From the NCBI GenBank assembly GCA_945890865.1, contig CAMDDB010000003.1:62001-126000 (forward strand): DNA of 64,000 bases, read 5' to 3'. Numbering within the stretch: position 1 is the stretch's first letter; the number at the start of each line of letters is the position of its first letter. Of this stretch, positions 34,370 to 44,162 are shown piece by piece. Under the pieces are notes generated by a model, which searched no databases, was not told the origin of the DNA, and worked only from the letters and a program-made list of their open reading frames with translations. The DNA is from Flavobacterium psychrophilum. GTDB taxonomy: Bacteria > Bacteroidota > Bacteroidia > Flavobacteriales > Flavobacteriaceae. The position numbers and the translations under genes are program-made.

Positions 34370-35584
34370 ATGAAACAATTAGTAATCATAGGAAGCGTTT
34401 GGCCAGAACCTCAATCAACAGCTGCTGGAAGTAGAATGCTGCAACTTATTTCGTTGTTTCAAGAGCAAGGCTATGATGTGACCTTTATGTGTTCGGCCTC
34501 TCAGTCGGATTATTCCTATGATTTGTCTCAAATTTCGGTACGAACTCAATCTATAAAACTCAACAATGTAAGTTTTGATTTAGAAATTGCAAAAACTAAC
34601 TCTTCTATTGTGCTTTTTGATCGCTTTATGATTGAAGAACAATATGGTTGGCGCGTTGCTGAACAATGTCCGAATGCCCTTCGAATTTTAGATACCGAAG
34701 ATTTACACTTTTTGCGAAAAGCCAGAGAAACAGCATACAAGCAAAAACGAACCTTGGTTTTTGAAGATTATATTTCGGATACCTTTAAACGCGAAATGGC
34801 CTCAATTTACCGATGTGATTTGACATTATTAATTTCGGAATACGAAATGCAATTGGCTACCGAAATATTCAAAATGGATGCTTCTATTTTATATTACTTA
34901 CCTTTTTTATCAGAAGAAGTTAACATAAAAGTTCCGAAATTTGAAGACCGAAAACATTTTGTAAGTATTGGAAACTTTCTACACGAACCCAATTGGCAAA
35001 CCGTATTATTACTAAAAAAATACTGGAGTACAATTAAAAAACAGCTACCAGAAGCACAACTATTGGTATACGGTGCTTATGTTACAGAAAAAGCAAAACA
35101 ATTACACGACGAAAAAGAAGACTTCTTAATTCAAGGACGAGCAGACAATGTTGTCACTGTTTTTAAAAATGCTAGAGTATTGTTGGCTCCCATTCCTTAT
35201 GGAGCAGGCTTAAAAGGAAAACTATTTGAAGCCATGCAGCATGGATTGCCTTCCGTTACAACTGCAATGGGTGCAGAAGGTATGCATGGAAATTTAGAAT
35301 GGAATGGAGCAATTGCAACCCATGAATCCGATTTTATAAATCATGCGATCCAACTGTATACTGAAGAAAATCAGTGGAAAACTGCTCAAAAAAAGGGTTA
35401 TGAAATCATTGAAAAGCGATTTAAAACAAGTTTATTTGCCGCTGATTTTATGAATAAAGTGTATTATCTTCAAGAAAATTTAAATACACATCGCAATAAA
35501 AATTTCTTAGGACAAATAGTACAACACCAAAGCCTTCAAAGCACCAAATATATGAGTAAGTGGATTGAGGCCAAAAATAAATAG
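34370..35584 (+). CDS. Glycosyltransferase (GT4-like, GT-B fold)
   Basis: A 404-residue cytoplasmic enzyme. The C-terminal nucleotide-sugar domain has SIGNFLHEPNW (about 199-209), and PIPYGAGLKGKLFEAMQHGL with the EX-type donor-binding region (about 273-292). The N-terminal acceptor domain begins VIIGSVWPEPQSTAAGSRM. Donor and acceptor are unknown; it is not in a capsule or LPS cluster, standing alone between the cysteine-cluster gene (26 bp upstream) and pheT. Confidence 0.85.
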   Translation: MKQLVIIGSVWPEPQSTAAGSRMLQLISLFQEQGYDVTFMCSASQSDYSYDLSQISVRTQSIKLNNVSFDLEIAKTNSSIVLFDRFMIEEQYGWRVAEQCPNALRILDTEDLHFLRKARETAYKQKRTLVFEDYISDTFKREMASIYRCDLTLLISEYEMQLATEIFKMDASILYYLPFLSEEVNIKVPKFEDRKHFVSIGNFLHEPNWQTVLLLKKYWSTIKKQLPEAQLLVYGAYVTEKAKQLHDEKEDFLIQGRADNVVTVFKNARVLLAPIPYGAGLKGKLFEAMQHGLPSVTTAMGAEGMHGNLEWNGAIATHESDFINHAIQLYTEENQWKTAQKKGYEIIEKRFKTSLFAADFMNKVYYLQENLNTHRNKNFLGQIVQHQSLQSTKYMSKWIEAKNK

Positions 35585-35739
35585 TCGTTTATTTAGTACT
35601 TTATTGATCATTATTCCATAAATTGTATCCACAAATGAGTCCATTTATAATTTAATGAATCAGGATAAAATTTCTAAATTCATATTTCTAAATTCTAAAT
35701 TTAAAAAGTATCTTTGCTTCTTTAAAATTCGATACAAAA

Positions 35740-38169
35740 ATGCGTATATCTTACAATTGGTTAAAACAGTTTATTAAAACCGATTTACAATCTAATGAAA
35801 TTGCAGACATACTAACCGATTTAGGTTTGGAAGTTGAAGGTGTTGATACATTTGAAAGTCTAAAAGGTGGACTACAAGGTGTAGTAGTAGGTCATGTAAT
35901 TACCTGTGAAAAACACCCAGATGCCGATAAATTAAAAATTACAACTGTAGATATAGGCGACGGAAAAACACCACTACAAATTGTTTGTGGCGCACCAAAT
36001 GTAGCTGTCGGTCAAAAAGTTCCCGTAGCAACCATAGGCACAAAATTGTATGATAAAGAAGGTAACGCATTCGAAATAAAAAAAGGCAAAATACGGGGCC
36101 AAGAAAGCCACGGTATGATATGTGCCGAGGATGAATTAGGATTGGGTGAAAGTCATGATGGTATTTTAATTTTAGACGCTTCGCTAATTCCAGGAACACC
36201 TGCAGCACGAATTTTTAATATTGAGTGCGACGAAGTTTTTGAAATTGGCCTCACGCCTAACCGTGCCGATGCCATGTCGCATATGGGAGTTGCTCGTGAT
36301 CTTCGTGCTGGTTTATTACAACGTGGCACAACGTCAGAATTGATTACACCTTCTGTAAGTAATTTCAAAGTTGAAAAACGTACTTTGAAAATTGATATAA
36401 AAGTTGAAGATAGCAAATTAGTACCACGCTATTGTGGGGTTACTATTTCTGGAGTTACCGTAAAATCCTCTCCCAATTGGTTGCAAAATAGATTAAAAGC
36501 CATTGGGTTAACCCCAAAAAATAATATTGTCGATGTAACCAATTATGTGTTGCATGAATTAGGACAACCGCTTCACGCATTTGATGCCGCTCAAATTCAA
36601 GGCAGCAAAGTAAATATCAAAACACTTCCAACTGGAACAAAATTTATTACGTTGGATGACATTGAACGCAGCCTTCATGAAGAAGATTTAGTGATTTGTG
36701 ATGAATCAGGACCCTTGTGTTTGGCAGGTGTATTTGGAGGCAAAACTTCTGGGGTATCCAATGAAACCACGACCATTTTCTTAGAAAGCGCTTACTTTAA
36801 TCCGGTGTCTGTTCGCAAAACAGCTAAAAGACATACTTTAAGCACGGATGCGTCTTTCCGTTTTGAACGCGGAATTGATCCATCCATTACAGAATACGCT
36901 TTAAAAAGAGCAGCACTTTTGATTCAAGAAGTTGCCGGTGGGGAAATCACTTCTGATATTATTGATGTGTATCCAAAACGCATTGAAGACTTTAGTGTTT
37001 TTATTCATTTTCAAAAAGTAAACCGCATTATTGGGGAAGAAATCAAACCCGAAACCATCAAAAAAATATTGGCGTCACTTGACATCAAAGTCAACTCTAT
37101 TTCAGACGCTGGTTTGGGATTACTAATTCCATCCTATCGTGTTGATGTAACAAGGGAAATTGATGTCATTGAAGAAATTTTAAGAGTATACGGCTATAAC
37201 AATGTTACAATTCCTGGAAAATTGAATGCAACCGTATCCAATTCGCCCCGTACAGAAGAATATCATATTCAAAATACCATCGCCAATCAATTATGTGGAC
37301 TTGGTTTTAATGAGATGATGGCCAATTCATTAACTACTCCAGATTACATTGGGTTATCCCAACAGTTAGAAGCGGAGCAAAACGTCATAATGCTGAATCC
37401 ATTGAGCAATGATTTATCTGCCATGCGCCAATCGCTATTATTTTCGGCACTTGAAGCTGTAGCTTTTAATAACAACCGAAGAAGAAGTGATTTGAAATTG
37501 TTTGAATTTGGAAAAACTTATCATAAAACAGCAGAAGGCCACTTAGAAGAAAAACATCTAACCTTAACTCTTACGGGAAATAGAAGTAATGAAAGCTGGA
37601 TAAAAGCGCAAGAAAAATCAGATTTCTTTTTAATCAAAGGCTATGTAATGGCCATCTTGAACCGATTAGGGATAGAACAAAAAACAGTAGCTATACCTGT
37701 TGTTAATGATATTTTTGCTGAAGGATTAGCACTAGCCATTGGAAAAGAAATTATTGTCGAATTTGGTTCGATCAAAAAAACTGTTGTAAAACATTTTGAT
37801 ATCAAACAAGAAGTAGTTTATGCAGATTTCAATTGGGGGAAACTTCAAAAATATATTTCAAACAAAATCAAATACACCGATATTCCAAAATATCCCGAAG
37901 TGCGTCGTGATTTTGCTTTATTAGTTGATGAAACTATTCAATTTGAGCAAATTTTTAACCTTGCCAAGCAAACTGAAAAAAGTGTATTGAAACAAGTAAA
38001 ATTATTTGATGTGTACCAAGGTAAAAACTTACCCGAAGGTAAAAAATCGTATGCTGTTAGTTTCATTTTACAAGACGATTCAAAAACACTTACCGATTCA
38101 CAAATTGATAAAATCATGGGCAAATTGCAAAGTCAGTTTGAAAGTCAGTTAGGTGCGAGCTTGAGATAA
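35740..38169 (+). CDS. pheT: Phenylalanyl-tRNA synthetase beta subunit
   Basis: An 809-residue subunit of the (alpha beta)2 enzyme. The domains are an N-terminal tRNA-binding OB fold (about 40-150), B3/B4 editing (about 215-395), B5 (about 405-475), the catalytic-like core (about 490-690) and the C-terminal anticodon-binding FDX-ACB (about 715-808). Length is normal. pheS is not adjacent, as is common in Bacteroidota. A -7 element TATCTTTG is at 35709-35716, and a strong terminator lies 28 bp after the stop. Confidence 0.97.
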   Translation: MRISYNWLKQFIKTDLQSNEIADILTDLGLEVEGVDTFESLKGGLQGVVVGHVITCEKHPDADKLKITTVDIGDGKTPLQIVCGAPNVAVGQKVPVATIGTKLYDKEGNAFEIKKGKIRGQESHGMICAEDELGLGESHDGILILDASLIPGTPAARIFNIECDEVFEIGLTPNRADAMSHMGVARDLRAGLLQRGTTSELITPSVSNFKVEKRTLKIDIKVEDSKLVPRYCGVTISGVTVKSSPNWLQNRLKAIGLTPKNNIVDVTNYVLHELGQPLHAFDAAQIQGSKVNIKTLPTGTKFITLDDIERSLHEEDLVICDESGPLCLAGVFGGKTSGVSNETTTIFLESAYFNPVSVRKTAKRHTLSTDASFRFERGIDPSITEYALKRAALLIQEVAGGEITSDIIDVYPKRIEDFSVFIHFQKVNRIIGEEIKPETIKKILASLDIKVNSISDAGLGLLIPSYRVDVTREIDVIEEILRVYGYNNVTIPGKLNATVSNSPRTEEYHIQNTIANQLCGLGFNEMMANSLTTPDYIGLSQQLEAEQNVIMLNPLSNDLSAMRQSLLFSALEAVAFNNNRRRSDLKLFEFGKTYHKTAEGHLEEKHLTLTLTGNRSNESWIKAQEKSDFFLIKGYVMAILNRLGIEQKTVAIPVVNDIFAEGLALAIGKEIIVEFGSIKKTVVKHFDIKQEVVYADFNWGKLQKYISNKIKYTDIPKYPEVRRDFALLVDETIQFEQIFNLAKQTEKSVLKQVKLFDVYQGKNLPEGKKSYAVSFILQDDSKTLTDSQIDKIMGKLQSQFESQLGASLR

Positions 38170-38197
38170 TAAAAAAACCTATTAGGACATCCCAAAT

Positions 38198-38231
38198 AAA
38201 AACGCCCAATTCAAATGAATTGGGCGTTTTT
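38198..38231 (+). terminator. Terminator after pheT
   Basis: A 15-bp perfect stem, AAAAACGCCCAATTC with its complement, around an AAAT loop and ending in T-run. It is among the strongest hairpins in the window. Confidence 0.9.
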
Positions 38232-38266
38232 AATTCTATTTTCACAAAATTCACTATTTTAGCCAC

Positions 38267-39025
38267 ATGATTAAAGTAGTAGTAATAGGTTCGGGTAATG
38301 TAGCACAACACTTGATTGAAGTTTTGTTACAAACAGAGGAAGTAGCATTAGTTCAAGCTTTTGCACGCACTCCAAGTCATCTTGCCTCACTTTTAACTAT
38401 CACAACAATAACTTCAGATTATCAAGAAATTATTGATGCCGATGTGTATATTGTTTCGGTTTCAGACGATGCAATAGCAGAAGTAACCGCACAACTTCCA
38501 TTTGAAAATCGTTTGGTTGTTCACACGTCAGGTTCCTCCACTCTTTCTGTAGTACACTCAAAAAACAGAGCTGGGGTTTTTTACCCCTTACAAACATTTA
38601 CCAAAGGAAAATCAATTGACTTTACTACTATTCCCATTTGTTTAGAAGCTGAAAACGAATTAGATTATGCCTTACTTACTACTCTGGGAAGTGCTCTATC
38701 GCAAACAGTACTTACTGTTGATTCAGAGCAACGAAAAAGTTTGCATGTAACTGCAGTATTTGTATGCAATTTTGTAAATCATTTGTATGAAATAGGTGCA
38801 GAAATTTGTGAGAAAAATGACGTTCCGTTTGAAATATTACACCCTTTAATCCAAGAAACAGCGCATAAAATTACAGAACGATCCCCGAGAGAAGCCCAAA
38901 CAGGTCCGGCATTGCGGAACGATACCAAAACGATTACTAAACATTTAGATTTTTTAGAAAACTCAACATATAAAAACATTTATCAAATACTCACACAATC
39001 GATTCAACATGTCAAAAAGTTATAA
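38267..39025 (+). CDS. Rossmann-fold DUF2520 protein (NADP-binding, F420-type oxidoreductase-like)
   Basis: A 252-residue protein. The nucleotide loop is VVVIGSGNVAQHLIEVL (about 4-20), and VHTSGSS around residues 88-94 and a C-terminal helical DUF2520 domain (about 125-245, ending near FLENSTYKNIYQIL) complete the layout. It resembles 6-phosphogluconate/ketopantoate reductase-like enzymes; substrate unknown. It overlaps the downstream phosphatase gene by 17 bp, starting a tightly packed cluster that runs to PIG-L. Confidence 0.85.
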   Translation: MIKVVVIGSGNVAQHLIEVLLQTEEVALVQAFARTPSHLASLLTITTITSDYQEIIDADVYIVSVSDDAIAEVTAQLPFENRLVVHTSGSSTLSVVHSKNRAGVFYPLQTFTKGKSIDFTTIPICLEAENELDYALLTTLGSALSQTVLTVDSEQRKSLHVTAVFVCNFVNHLYEIGAEICEKNDVPFEILHPLIQETAHKITERSPREAQTGPALRNDTKTITKHLDFLENSTYKNIYQILTQSIQHVKKL

Positions 39026-39536
39026 AGAAATCATGAACCAAATCACTACTTTCATTTTTGATGTAGATGGTGTATTAACTGACGGGAGCATACATGTAAC
39101 ACCTACAGGGGAAATGTTGCGAAATATGAACATTAGAGATGGCTATGCCATGAAAGCAGCACTTGAAAATGGTTATACTGTATGCATCATTTCGGGCGGA
39201 AGTAATGAGGGTGTTCGCGTGCGTTTGCGCAACCTAGGAATCACCGATATTTATTTAGGAGTACCTAATAAAGTAGAAACTTTTAAAGAATTCACAGACA
39301 TTTATACTATTCAACCTGAAAACGTGTTATACATGGGAGATGATATCCCTGATTTTCATGTGATGCAATTGGTAGGATTACCTACATGTCCTCAAGATGC
39401 GGTTCCTGAAATCAAAAAAATTTCAAAATATATTTCACATGTTGAAGGAGGAAAAGGAGCGGTAAGAGATGTCATTGAGCAAGTCATGAAAGTCCAAGGA
39501 AAATGGATGGAACATTTTGATGCAAAGTTTGATTAA
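39009..39536 (+). CDS. KdsC-like HAD phosphatase (3-deoxy-manno-octulosonate 8-phosphate phosphatase type)
   Basis: A 175-residue C0-type HAD phosphatase without cap. Motif I is DVDGVLTDG (nucleophile D), motif II is ISGGSNEG, and GDDIPDFH is motif III/IV. It matches KdsC, which removes phosphate from KDO-8-P for LPS inner core. Related sequences can act on other sugar phosphates, so the exact substrate is unproven. The start at 39009 overlaps the DUF2520 frame; an alternative ATG is at 39033, just before the core. Confidence 0.85.
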   Translation: MSKSYKEIMNQITTFIFDVDGVLTDGSIHVTPTGEMLRNMNIRDGYAMKAALENGYTVCIISGGSNEGVRVRLRNLGITDIYLGVPNKVETFKEFTDIYTIQPENVLYMGDDIPDFHVMQLVGLPTCPQDAVPEIKKISKYISHVEGGKGAVRDVIEQVMKVQGKWMEHFDAKFD

Positions 39537-39557
39537 TTACTGAAGTTTTTCTAGACT

Positions 39558-40475
39558 ATGAAATACTTACAACTTATTCGATTTCAAAACCTACTTCTTC
39601 TTGCTTTTATGCAATGGGTCATGCGCTATTTGTTTTTAACGCAATCGTATATCGATTTAGCGCTAACTGATATTAATTATCTATTATTAGTAGTGTCTAC
39701 TGTTTGTATTGCTGCAGGTGGTGCTGTAATGCAACACATTGTAAATCAAGAAGAAGATGAAATGATTCAGCCACAAAAAAGAGTTGTAGGAAACACTATT
39801 TCAGAAGCCGCAGCTTATAATTGGTATATCGGATTAACAATCATTGGCGTTGGCGTTGGCTTTTATCTGTCCAATGTAATATACAAACCTACTTTTGCTT
39901 CCTTATTCATTTTGGCGGCTACCCTACTCTACGTTAAAGCTACCAACTTAAACCGCATTCCACTAGTAGGCACAATTATTTCGGCACTATTAGTAGCCAT
40001 AAGTATACTAGTCATTGCGTTATTTGATGTATTTCCAGCGACAGATACGGTAAATAAAATTCGAATGGGAGAAGCATTTGGCATCCTTGTAGATTATGCT
40101 GTTTTTGGTTTTTTACTCGTGCTGGTATTCGAGTTATTTAGTACGCTAAAAAACAAAGAAAACGACGACAGGTTAGGTAATGCAACGGTAGCCACTCGAC
40201 TAGGAAATACTAAAACAAAAATAATTATTGGTGTTATTACACTATTTTTGATTGTTTTGATACTATATTATAGTAAAGTATTTTTATTTGAATTAAAGCT
40301 GGTGCTTTGTTACTTGTTGCTGGCACTGGTAGGCCCACTTTTGTTTTTTGCTATAAAATTAATAGGATGCAACACTACCAAAGAATTCAAAATTTTGGAA
40401 CGCACACTTTATTTTGTCGTATTATTCAGTATTTTGTCCATAGCTGTAATTGTTTATAACTTAAAAAATGCTTAA
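39558..40475 (+). CDS. UbiA-family prenyltransferase with eroded aspartate motifs
   Basis: A 305-residue membrane protein with about nine helices, of the family annotated in flavobacteria as geranylgeranylglycerol-phosphate geranylgeranyltransferase. Normal members have two magnesium motifs, NDxxDxxxD and KDxxDxxGD. Here the first reads QHIVNQEED (59-67), keeping only the last Asp, and the second reads STLKNKEND (195-203), again lacking the leading Asp residues. Flanking sequence (VVGNTISEAAAYNWYIG) is well conserved. Loss of prenyltransferase activity or a new role is inferred. It overlaps maf by 8 bp. Confidence 0.8.
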   Translation: MKYLQLIRFQNLLLLAFMQWVMRYLFLTQSYIDLALTDINYLLLVVSTVCIAAGGAVMQHIVNQEEDEMIQPQKRVVGNTISEAAAYNWYIGLTIIGVGVGFYLSNVIYKPTFASLFILAATLLYVKATNLNRIPLVGTIISALLVAISILVIALFDVFPATDTVNKIRMGEAFGILVDYAVFGFLLVLVFELFSTLKNKENDDRLGNATVATRLGNTKTKIIIGVITLFLIVLILYYSKVFLFELKLVLCYLLLALVGPLLFFAIKLIGCNTTKEFKILERTLYFVVLFSILSIAVIVYNLKNA

Positions 40476-41052
40476 AGAATTATTACAACATAAAAATATC
40501 ATTCTAGCTTCGGGTTCACCAAGAAGACAGCAGTTTTTTAAAGATATGAACATTCCGTTTTCCATTCAATTAAAAGAAATCGAAGAAGTGTATCCAAATC
40601 ATTTGAAAGCGGAAGAAATTACCAATTACTTGGCCGAATTAAAAGCCAAAGCATTTGAAGACTTGCTTGAAGAGAACGATATTTTAGTTACTTCCGATAC
40701 CCTAGTTTGGCTAGATGAAATAGCACTAGGTAAACCCAAAGACGCAACAGATGCCTTTGCAATGCTCCAAAAATTATCTAACCAAACCCACGAAGTAATC
40801 ACTTCCGTTTGTTTAAAATCAATGGCAAAAACCGAAGTATTTCATTGCATTACGAAAGTAACATTCAATTCCCTATCAGAAAACGCGATTTACTATTATC
40901 TTGAGAATTATGAACCCTTTGACAAAGCTGGAAGTTATGGCATTCAAGATTGGATTGGATTAATAGGAATTTCAAAAATTGAAGGTTCTTATACCAATGT
41001 GGTAGGATTACCCACTGAATTATTATTTCAAAAACTAATTACCTATGTTTAA
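40468..41052 (+). CDS. maf: Maf-type nucleotide pyrophosphatase
   Basis: A 194-residue house-cleaning enzyme that hydrolyses dTTP/UTP or modified nucleotides to monophosphates. The signature ASGSPRRQQFFKD is at the N-terminus, SDTLVWLDEIALGKP carries the catalytic aspartate, and EPFDKAGSYGIQDW is the third motif. Length is typical. It overlaps the prenyltransferase (8 bp) and mechanosensitive-channel (8 bp) genes, so it is part of one operon. Confidence 0.94.
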   Translation: MLKELLQHKNIILASGSPRRQQFFKDMNIPFSIQLKEIEEVYPNHLKAEEITNYLAELKAKAFEDLLEENDILVTSDTLVWLDEIALGKPKDATDAFAMLQKLSNQTHEVITSVCLKSMAKTEVFHCITKVTFNSLSENAIYYYLENYEPFDKAGSYGIQDWIGLIGISKIEGSYTNVVGLPTELLFQKLITYV

Positions 41053-41581
41053 ACTAATAGAAAATCCGTATTTGCATCAAGAAATTGGGACGATCATCGT
41101 ACTTGTGCTTTATTTTATTTTTAGAATTAGTAGCACAAAATTGGTGCGCAAATATGCCAAAATAAATTCGATATTAGAACATCGGGCTAATTTGGTTATT
41201 AAATACATTCATCTACTCCTTAATATTTTAGCATTTATATCAATCATCATCATTTGGGGGGTAAAAAAAGACCAAATTCTTCTCATTACTTCTTCTATGT
41301 TTGCAGTGATAGGAGTAGCAGCCTTTGCACAATGGTCAATTTTGAGTAACATTTCTGCAGGCATAATTATCTTTTTCTCCTATCCATTTAAAATTGGAGA
41401 TAAAATAAAAATACACGACAAAGATTTTCCAGTTGAAGGCGAAATTTTAGATGTTAAAGCTTTTTATATTATTTTACAATCTAGTGATGGAGAATTGATC
41501 ACCTATCCCAATAATCTATTAATGCAAAAAGGGATTTCGGTAGTTTATAGAATTACCGAAGAGAAAGAATTTTTTGACTAA
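41045..41581 (+). CDS. Small-conductance mechanosensitive channel-like protein (MscS family)
   Basis: A 178-residue short MscS-type protein with three hydrophobic helices: about 13-30, 60-80 and the pore-lining stretch (about 82-105, SMFAVIGVAAFAQWSILSNI). The beta domain (PFKIGDKIKIHD... and LITYPNNLLMQKG) follows. The large C-terminal vestibule of E. coli MscS is missing, which is common in this size class. It protects against osmotic downshift or conducts ions. It lies in the maf operon and 15 bp before the PIG-L gene. Confidence 0.86.
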   Translation: MFKLIENPYLHQEIGTIIVLVLYFIFRISSTKLVRKYAKINSILEHRANLVIKYIHLLLNILAFISIIIIWGVKKDQILLITSSMFAVIGVAAFAQWSILSNISAGIIIFFSYPFKIGDKIKIHDKDFPVEGEILDVKAFYIILQSSDGELITYPNNLLMQKGISVVYRITEEKEFFD

Positions 41582-41596
41582 TACTATAATTTCATT

Positions 41597-44038
41597 ATGA
41601 AAAAATTTATACTATTCCAACTGTTTTTAATATCGAGTGCTCTATGGTCACAGGCGCCACAAAAACTAAATTCGGTAGAAATTTATGAGCAATTGCAAAA
41701 ATTAAATTTCCTTGGAAAAGTATTGTATGTAGCTGCACATCCCGATGATGAGAACACAAAACTAATCACTTTTTTTTCCAATCAATATCATGCCCAAACT
41801 GCCTATTTATCTTTAACTAGAGGAGATGGTGGACAAAATTTAATTGGGACAGAATTACGCGAAAAATTAGGAGCCATTCGGACCCAAGAATTACTGTCGG
41901 CACGAAGAATTGATGGAGGTGAACAATATTTTACTCGAGCCTATGATTTTGGCTATTCTAAAGAACCGAATGAAACCTATGCCATTTGGAACAAACAAGA
42001 AGTATGCGACGATATTATTCAAGTACTTAATACATTTCAACCCGATATCGTAATACATCGTTTTGCGCACAATACTCCAGGTACAACACACGGTCATCAT
42101 ACGGCATCTGCACAATTAAGTCTTGAGGTCATTAGCTTAATCAAAAATCAACCCAAGCGCGTGTTCTTTAATACATCATGGTGGTTTTATGGTAGCCAAG
42201 AAGCTTTTGAATCGGCAGATAAATCAAATTTAATTGCTCTTTCGACCAATGTATTTTATCCTCTAAAAGGCAAAAGCAATAACGAAATTGCTGCATTGAG
42301 TAGGAGCCAACACAAATGCCAAGGTTTTGGTACACTCGGTACTCGTGGAGAAGAAACCGAATACTTGGAACTATTAAAAGGAGATCTTCCAAAATCAAGC
42401 AACTTGTTTGAAGGAATTGATACTACATGGAGTCGCGTGCAAGGAGGACAAGCCATTGGAGCTCTTTTGAGCGAAGTTGAAAAAAACTTCAATTTCAATA
42501 ACCCATCAGTGCATCTTCCAGATCTGATGAAAGCCTACCAATTAATCGAGCAACTGGACGACGCCCATTGGAAAGCCATAAAAAACAAGCAATTATTAAA
42601 AATTATAGAAGCTTGTAGCGGTTTATTTATGGAAGCCGTAGCCGATACTGAATCTACCACGCCATCAAATACTTTCAATCTCAATATAGAAGTCATTAAT
42701 CGGAGCACAACTAAAGCAAAACTTGTGTCGGTAAAAGTGCTAGAACTGCCCGATGAAACAAAAAATATCGAACTCAAAAACAATATAAAAAATAGTTTCT
42801 CCTTTAAAAACATCAGGTGTAATCCAGATGCTGATTACTCCAACTTATTTTGGCTAAAAGAAGCCAAGACGGAAGGAATGTATCGCATCAGTAATCCCGT
42901 ATTGCGCATTTTACCGGAAGTTACAACAGCTTTTCCAGTAGTTTTCACACTAGAAATAGAAGGCAATACCCTTGAAATTGTAAAAAATATTTGTTATAAA
43001 TTCAATAATCCAGATGACGGAGAGACCTATATTCCCTTTACTGTTTTACCCGAAGCAACAACAGCTATTTCACCAGAAGTATTGCTTTTTAATGGAGTAG
43101 ATCCAAAAACCGTAACGGTAACCGTTACCGCTCACAAGGCAGACATAAAAGGAACTGTATCCTTATGTTATCCGTCCGATTGGAGAGTAGAACCTAAAGA
43201 AATTCCAATTGCAATAGCTTCAAAAAATGAAACACAAAATGTAACTTTTACTGTATACCCTTCAAAAAGCATCACTACTACTACCTTAATCTCGCTTGTA
43301 CAAATTGAGGGACAACTATTGGATCGTAAATTAATAACATTAGGCTACCCTCACATCCCTAAACAAACCCTCTTGCTCCCTTCCGAATCAAAAGCGGTTA
43401 TATTAGATCTAAAAATTAAAGGTAAAAACATAGGATATATTATGGGAGCTGGAGATGAAATTCCAGATAATTTATCGCAAGTTGGTTATCAAGTTACAGT
43501 ATTACAACCCGATGCAATTACACTAGAAAAAATTCAAAATTTTGACGCTATCATTTTAGGAATTAGAGCTTTTAATGTCGTCGACGAATTGAAGTACAAA
43601 AACAAAATTTTGTTTGACTACGTAAATAATGGAGGTAATTTAATTGTTCAATACAATACATCTAACAACCTTATAACAAATGAAATAGCACCATACAAAT
43701 TAAAAATAGCTAATGATCGTGTTACCAACGAAAATGCAGCCGTAATCCTTCTTACGCCCCAACATAGCGTATTACACTACCCCAATAAAATTACTGAAAA
43801 AGATTTTACGGGTTGGAAACAAGAACAAGGGCTGTATTATCCCAACCTATGGGGCGCTGAATTTACACCAATTATAAGTTCTAGTGATCCGGGCGAAACT
43901 CCAAAAAAAGGGAGTCTTCTCATTGCTAAATATGGGAAAGGAAACTATATCTACACCGGTTTAAGTTTCTTTAGAGAGCTTCCAGAAGGAGTTAGTGGCG
44001 CCTATCGTTTATTGGCAAATCTAATTGCTTTGGAATAA
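41597..44038 (+). CDS. Secreted PIG-L family deacetylase, large form
   Basis: An 813-residue protein with a signal peptide (LISSALWSQA, about 1-20) and a PIG-L/LmbE zinc deacetylase domain (about 40-300). The zinc motif AAHPDDEN gives H48, D50 (catalytic) and D51, and HGHHTAS has the further ligands. The remaining about 500 residues contain beta-sandwich regions and a C-terminal glutamine amidotransferase-like domain (about 615-810, GFGKGNYIYTGLSFFREL region). It may de-N-acetylate a surface sugar; substrate unknown. It precedes the symporter genes. Confidence 0.86.
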   Translation: MKKFILFQLFLISSALWSQAPQKLNSVEIYEQLQKLNFLGKVLYVAAHPDDENTKLITFFSNQYHAQTAYLSLTRGDGGQNLIGTELREKLGAIRTQELLSARRIDGGEQYFTRAYDFGYSKEPNETYAIWNKQEVCDDIIQVLNTFQPDIVIHRFAHNTPGTTHGHHTASAQLSLEVISLIKNQPKRVFFNTSWWFYGSQEAFESADKSNLIALSTNVFYPLKGKSNNEIAALSRSQHKCQGFGTLGTRGEETEYLELLKGDLPKSSNLFEGIDTTWSRVQGGQAIGALLSEVEKNFNFNNPSVHLPDLMKAYQLIEQLDDAHWKAIKNKQLLKIIEACSGLFMEAVADTESTTPSNTFNLNIEVINRSTTKAKLVSVKVLELPDETKNIELKNNIKNSFSFKNIRCNPDADYSNLFWLKEAKTEGMYRISNPVLRILPEVTTAFPVVFTLEIEGNTLEIVKNICYKFNNPDDGETYIPFTVLPEATTAISPEVLLFNGVDPKTVTVTVTAHKADIKGTVSLCYPSDWRVEPKEIPIAIASKNETQNVTFTVYPSKSITTTTLISLVQIEGQLLDRKLITLGYPHIPKQTLLLPSESKAVILDLKIKGKNIGYIMGAGDEIPDNLSQVGYQVTVLQPDAITLEKIQNFDAIILGIRAFNVVDELKYKNKILFDYVNNGGNLIVQYNTSNNLITNEIAPYKLKIANDRVTNENAAVILLTPQHSVLHYPNKITEKDFTGWKQEQGLYYPNLWGAEFTPIISSSDPGETPKKGSLLIAKYGKGNYIYTGLSFFRELPEGVSGAYRLLANLIALE

Positions 44039-44062
44039 TTCAACAAGACAATATTATAAACT

Positions 44063-44161
44063 ATGGAAAAACCCAAATGGAAAAAAAGCTATAGCCTTGT
44101 GCTACTCTTAAATGCTATTTATATATTGCTTTTCTATTTACTAATGGAAATTTATAACTAG
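44063..44161 (+). CDS. 32-residue membrane micro-protein upstream of the symporter
   Basis: A complete frame of 32 codons between PIG-L and the symporter. The product has a charged N-terminus (MEKPKWKKSYS) and one hydrophobic helix (LVLLLNAIYILLFYLLMEI). The stop is 1 bp before the symporter ATG, so translation is likely coupled. It could be a small accessory subunit. The same arrangement is, I believe, common before sodium/solute symporters in flavobacteria, but I cannot prove it here. Confidence 0.65.
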   Translation: MEKPKWKKSYSLVLLLNAIYILLFYLLMEIYN

Positions 44162-44162
44162 T

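Noticed and set aside
35672..35703. Double TTTCTAAATTC upstream of pheT
   Set aside because: Short AT-only repeat in an AT-rich leader; no sign of a regulator or structure.
43109..43130. Dyad GTAACGGT-A-ACCGTTAC inside the PIG-L gene
   Set aside because: It results from alternating Val-Thr codons in a beta-strand region and is fully coding.
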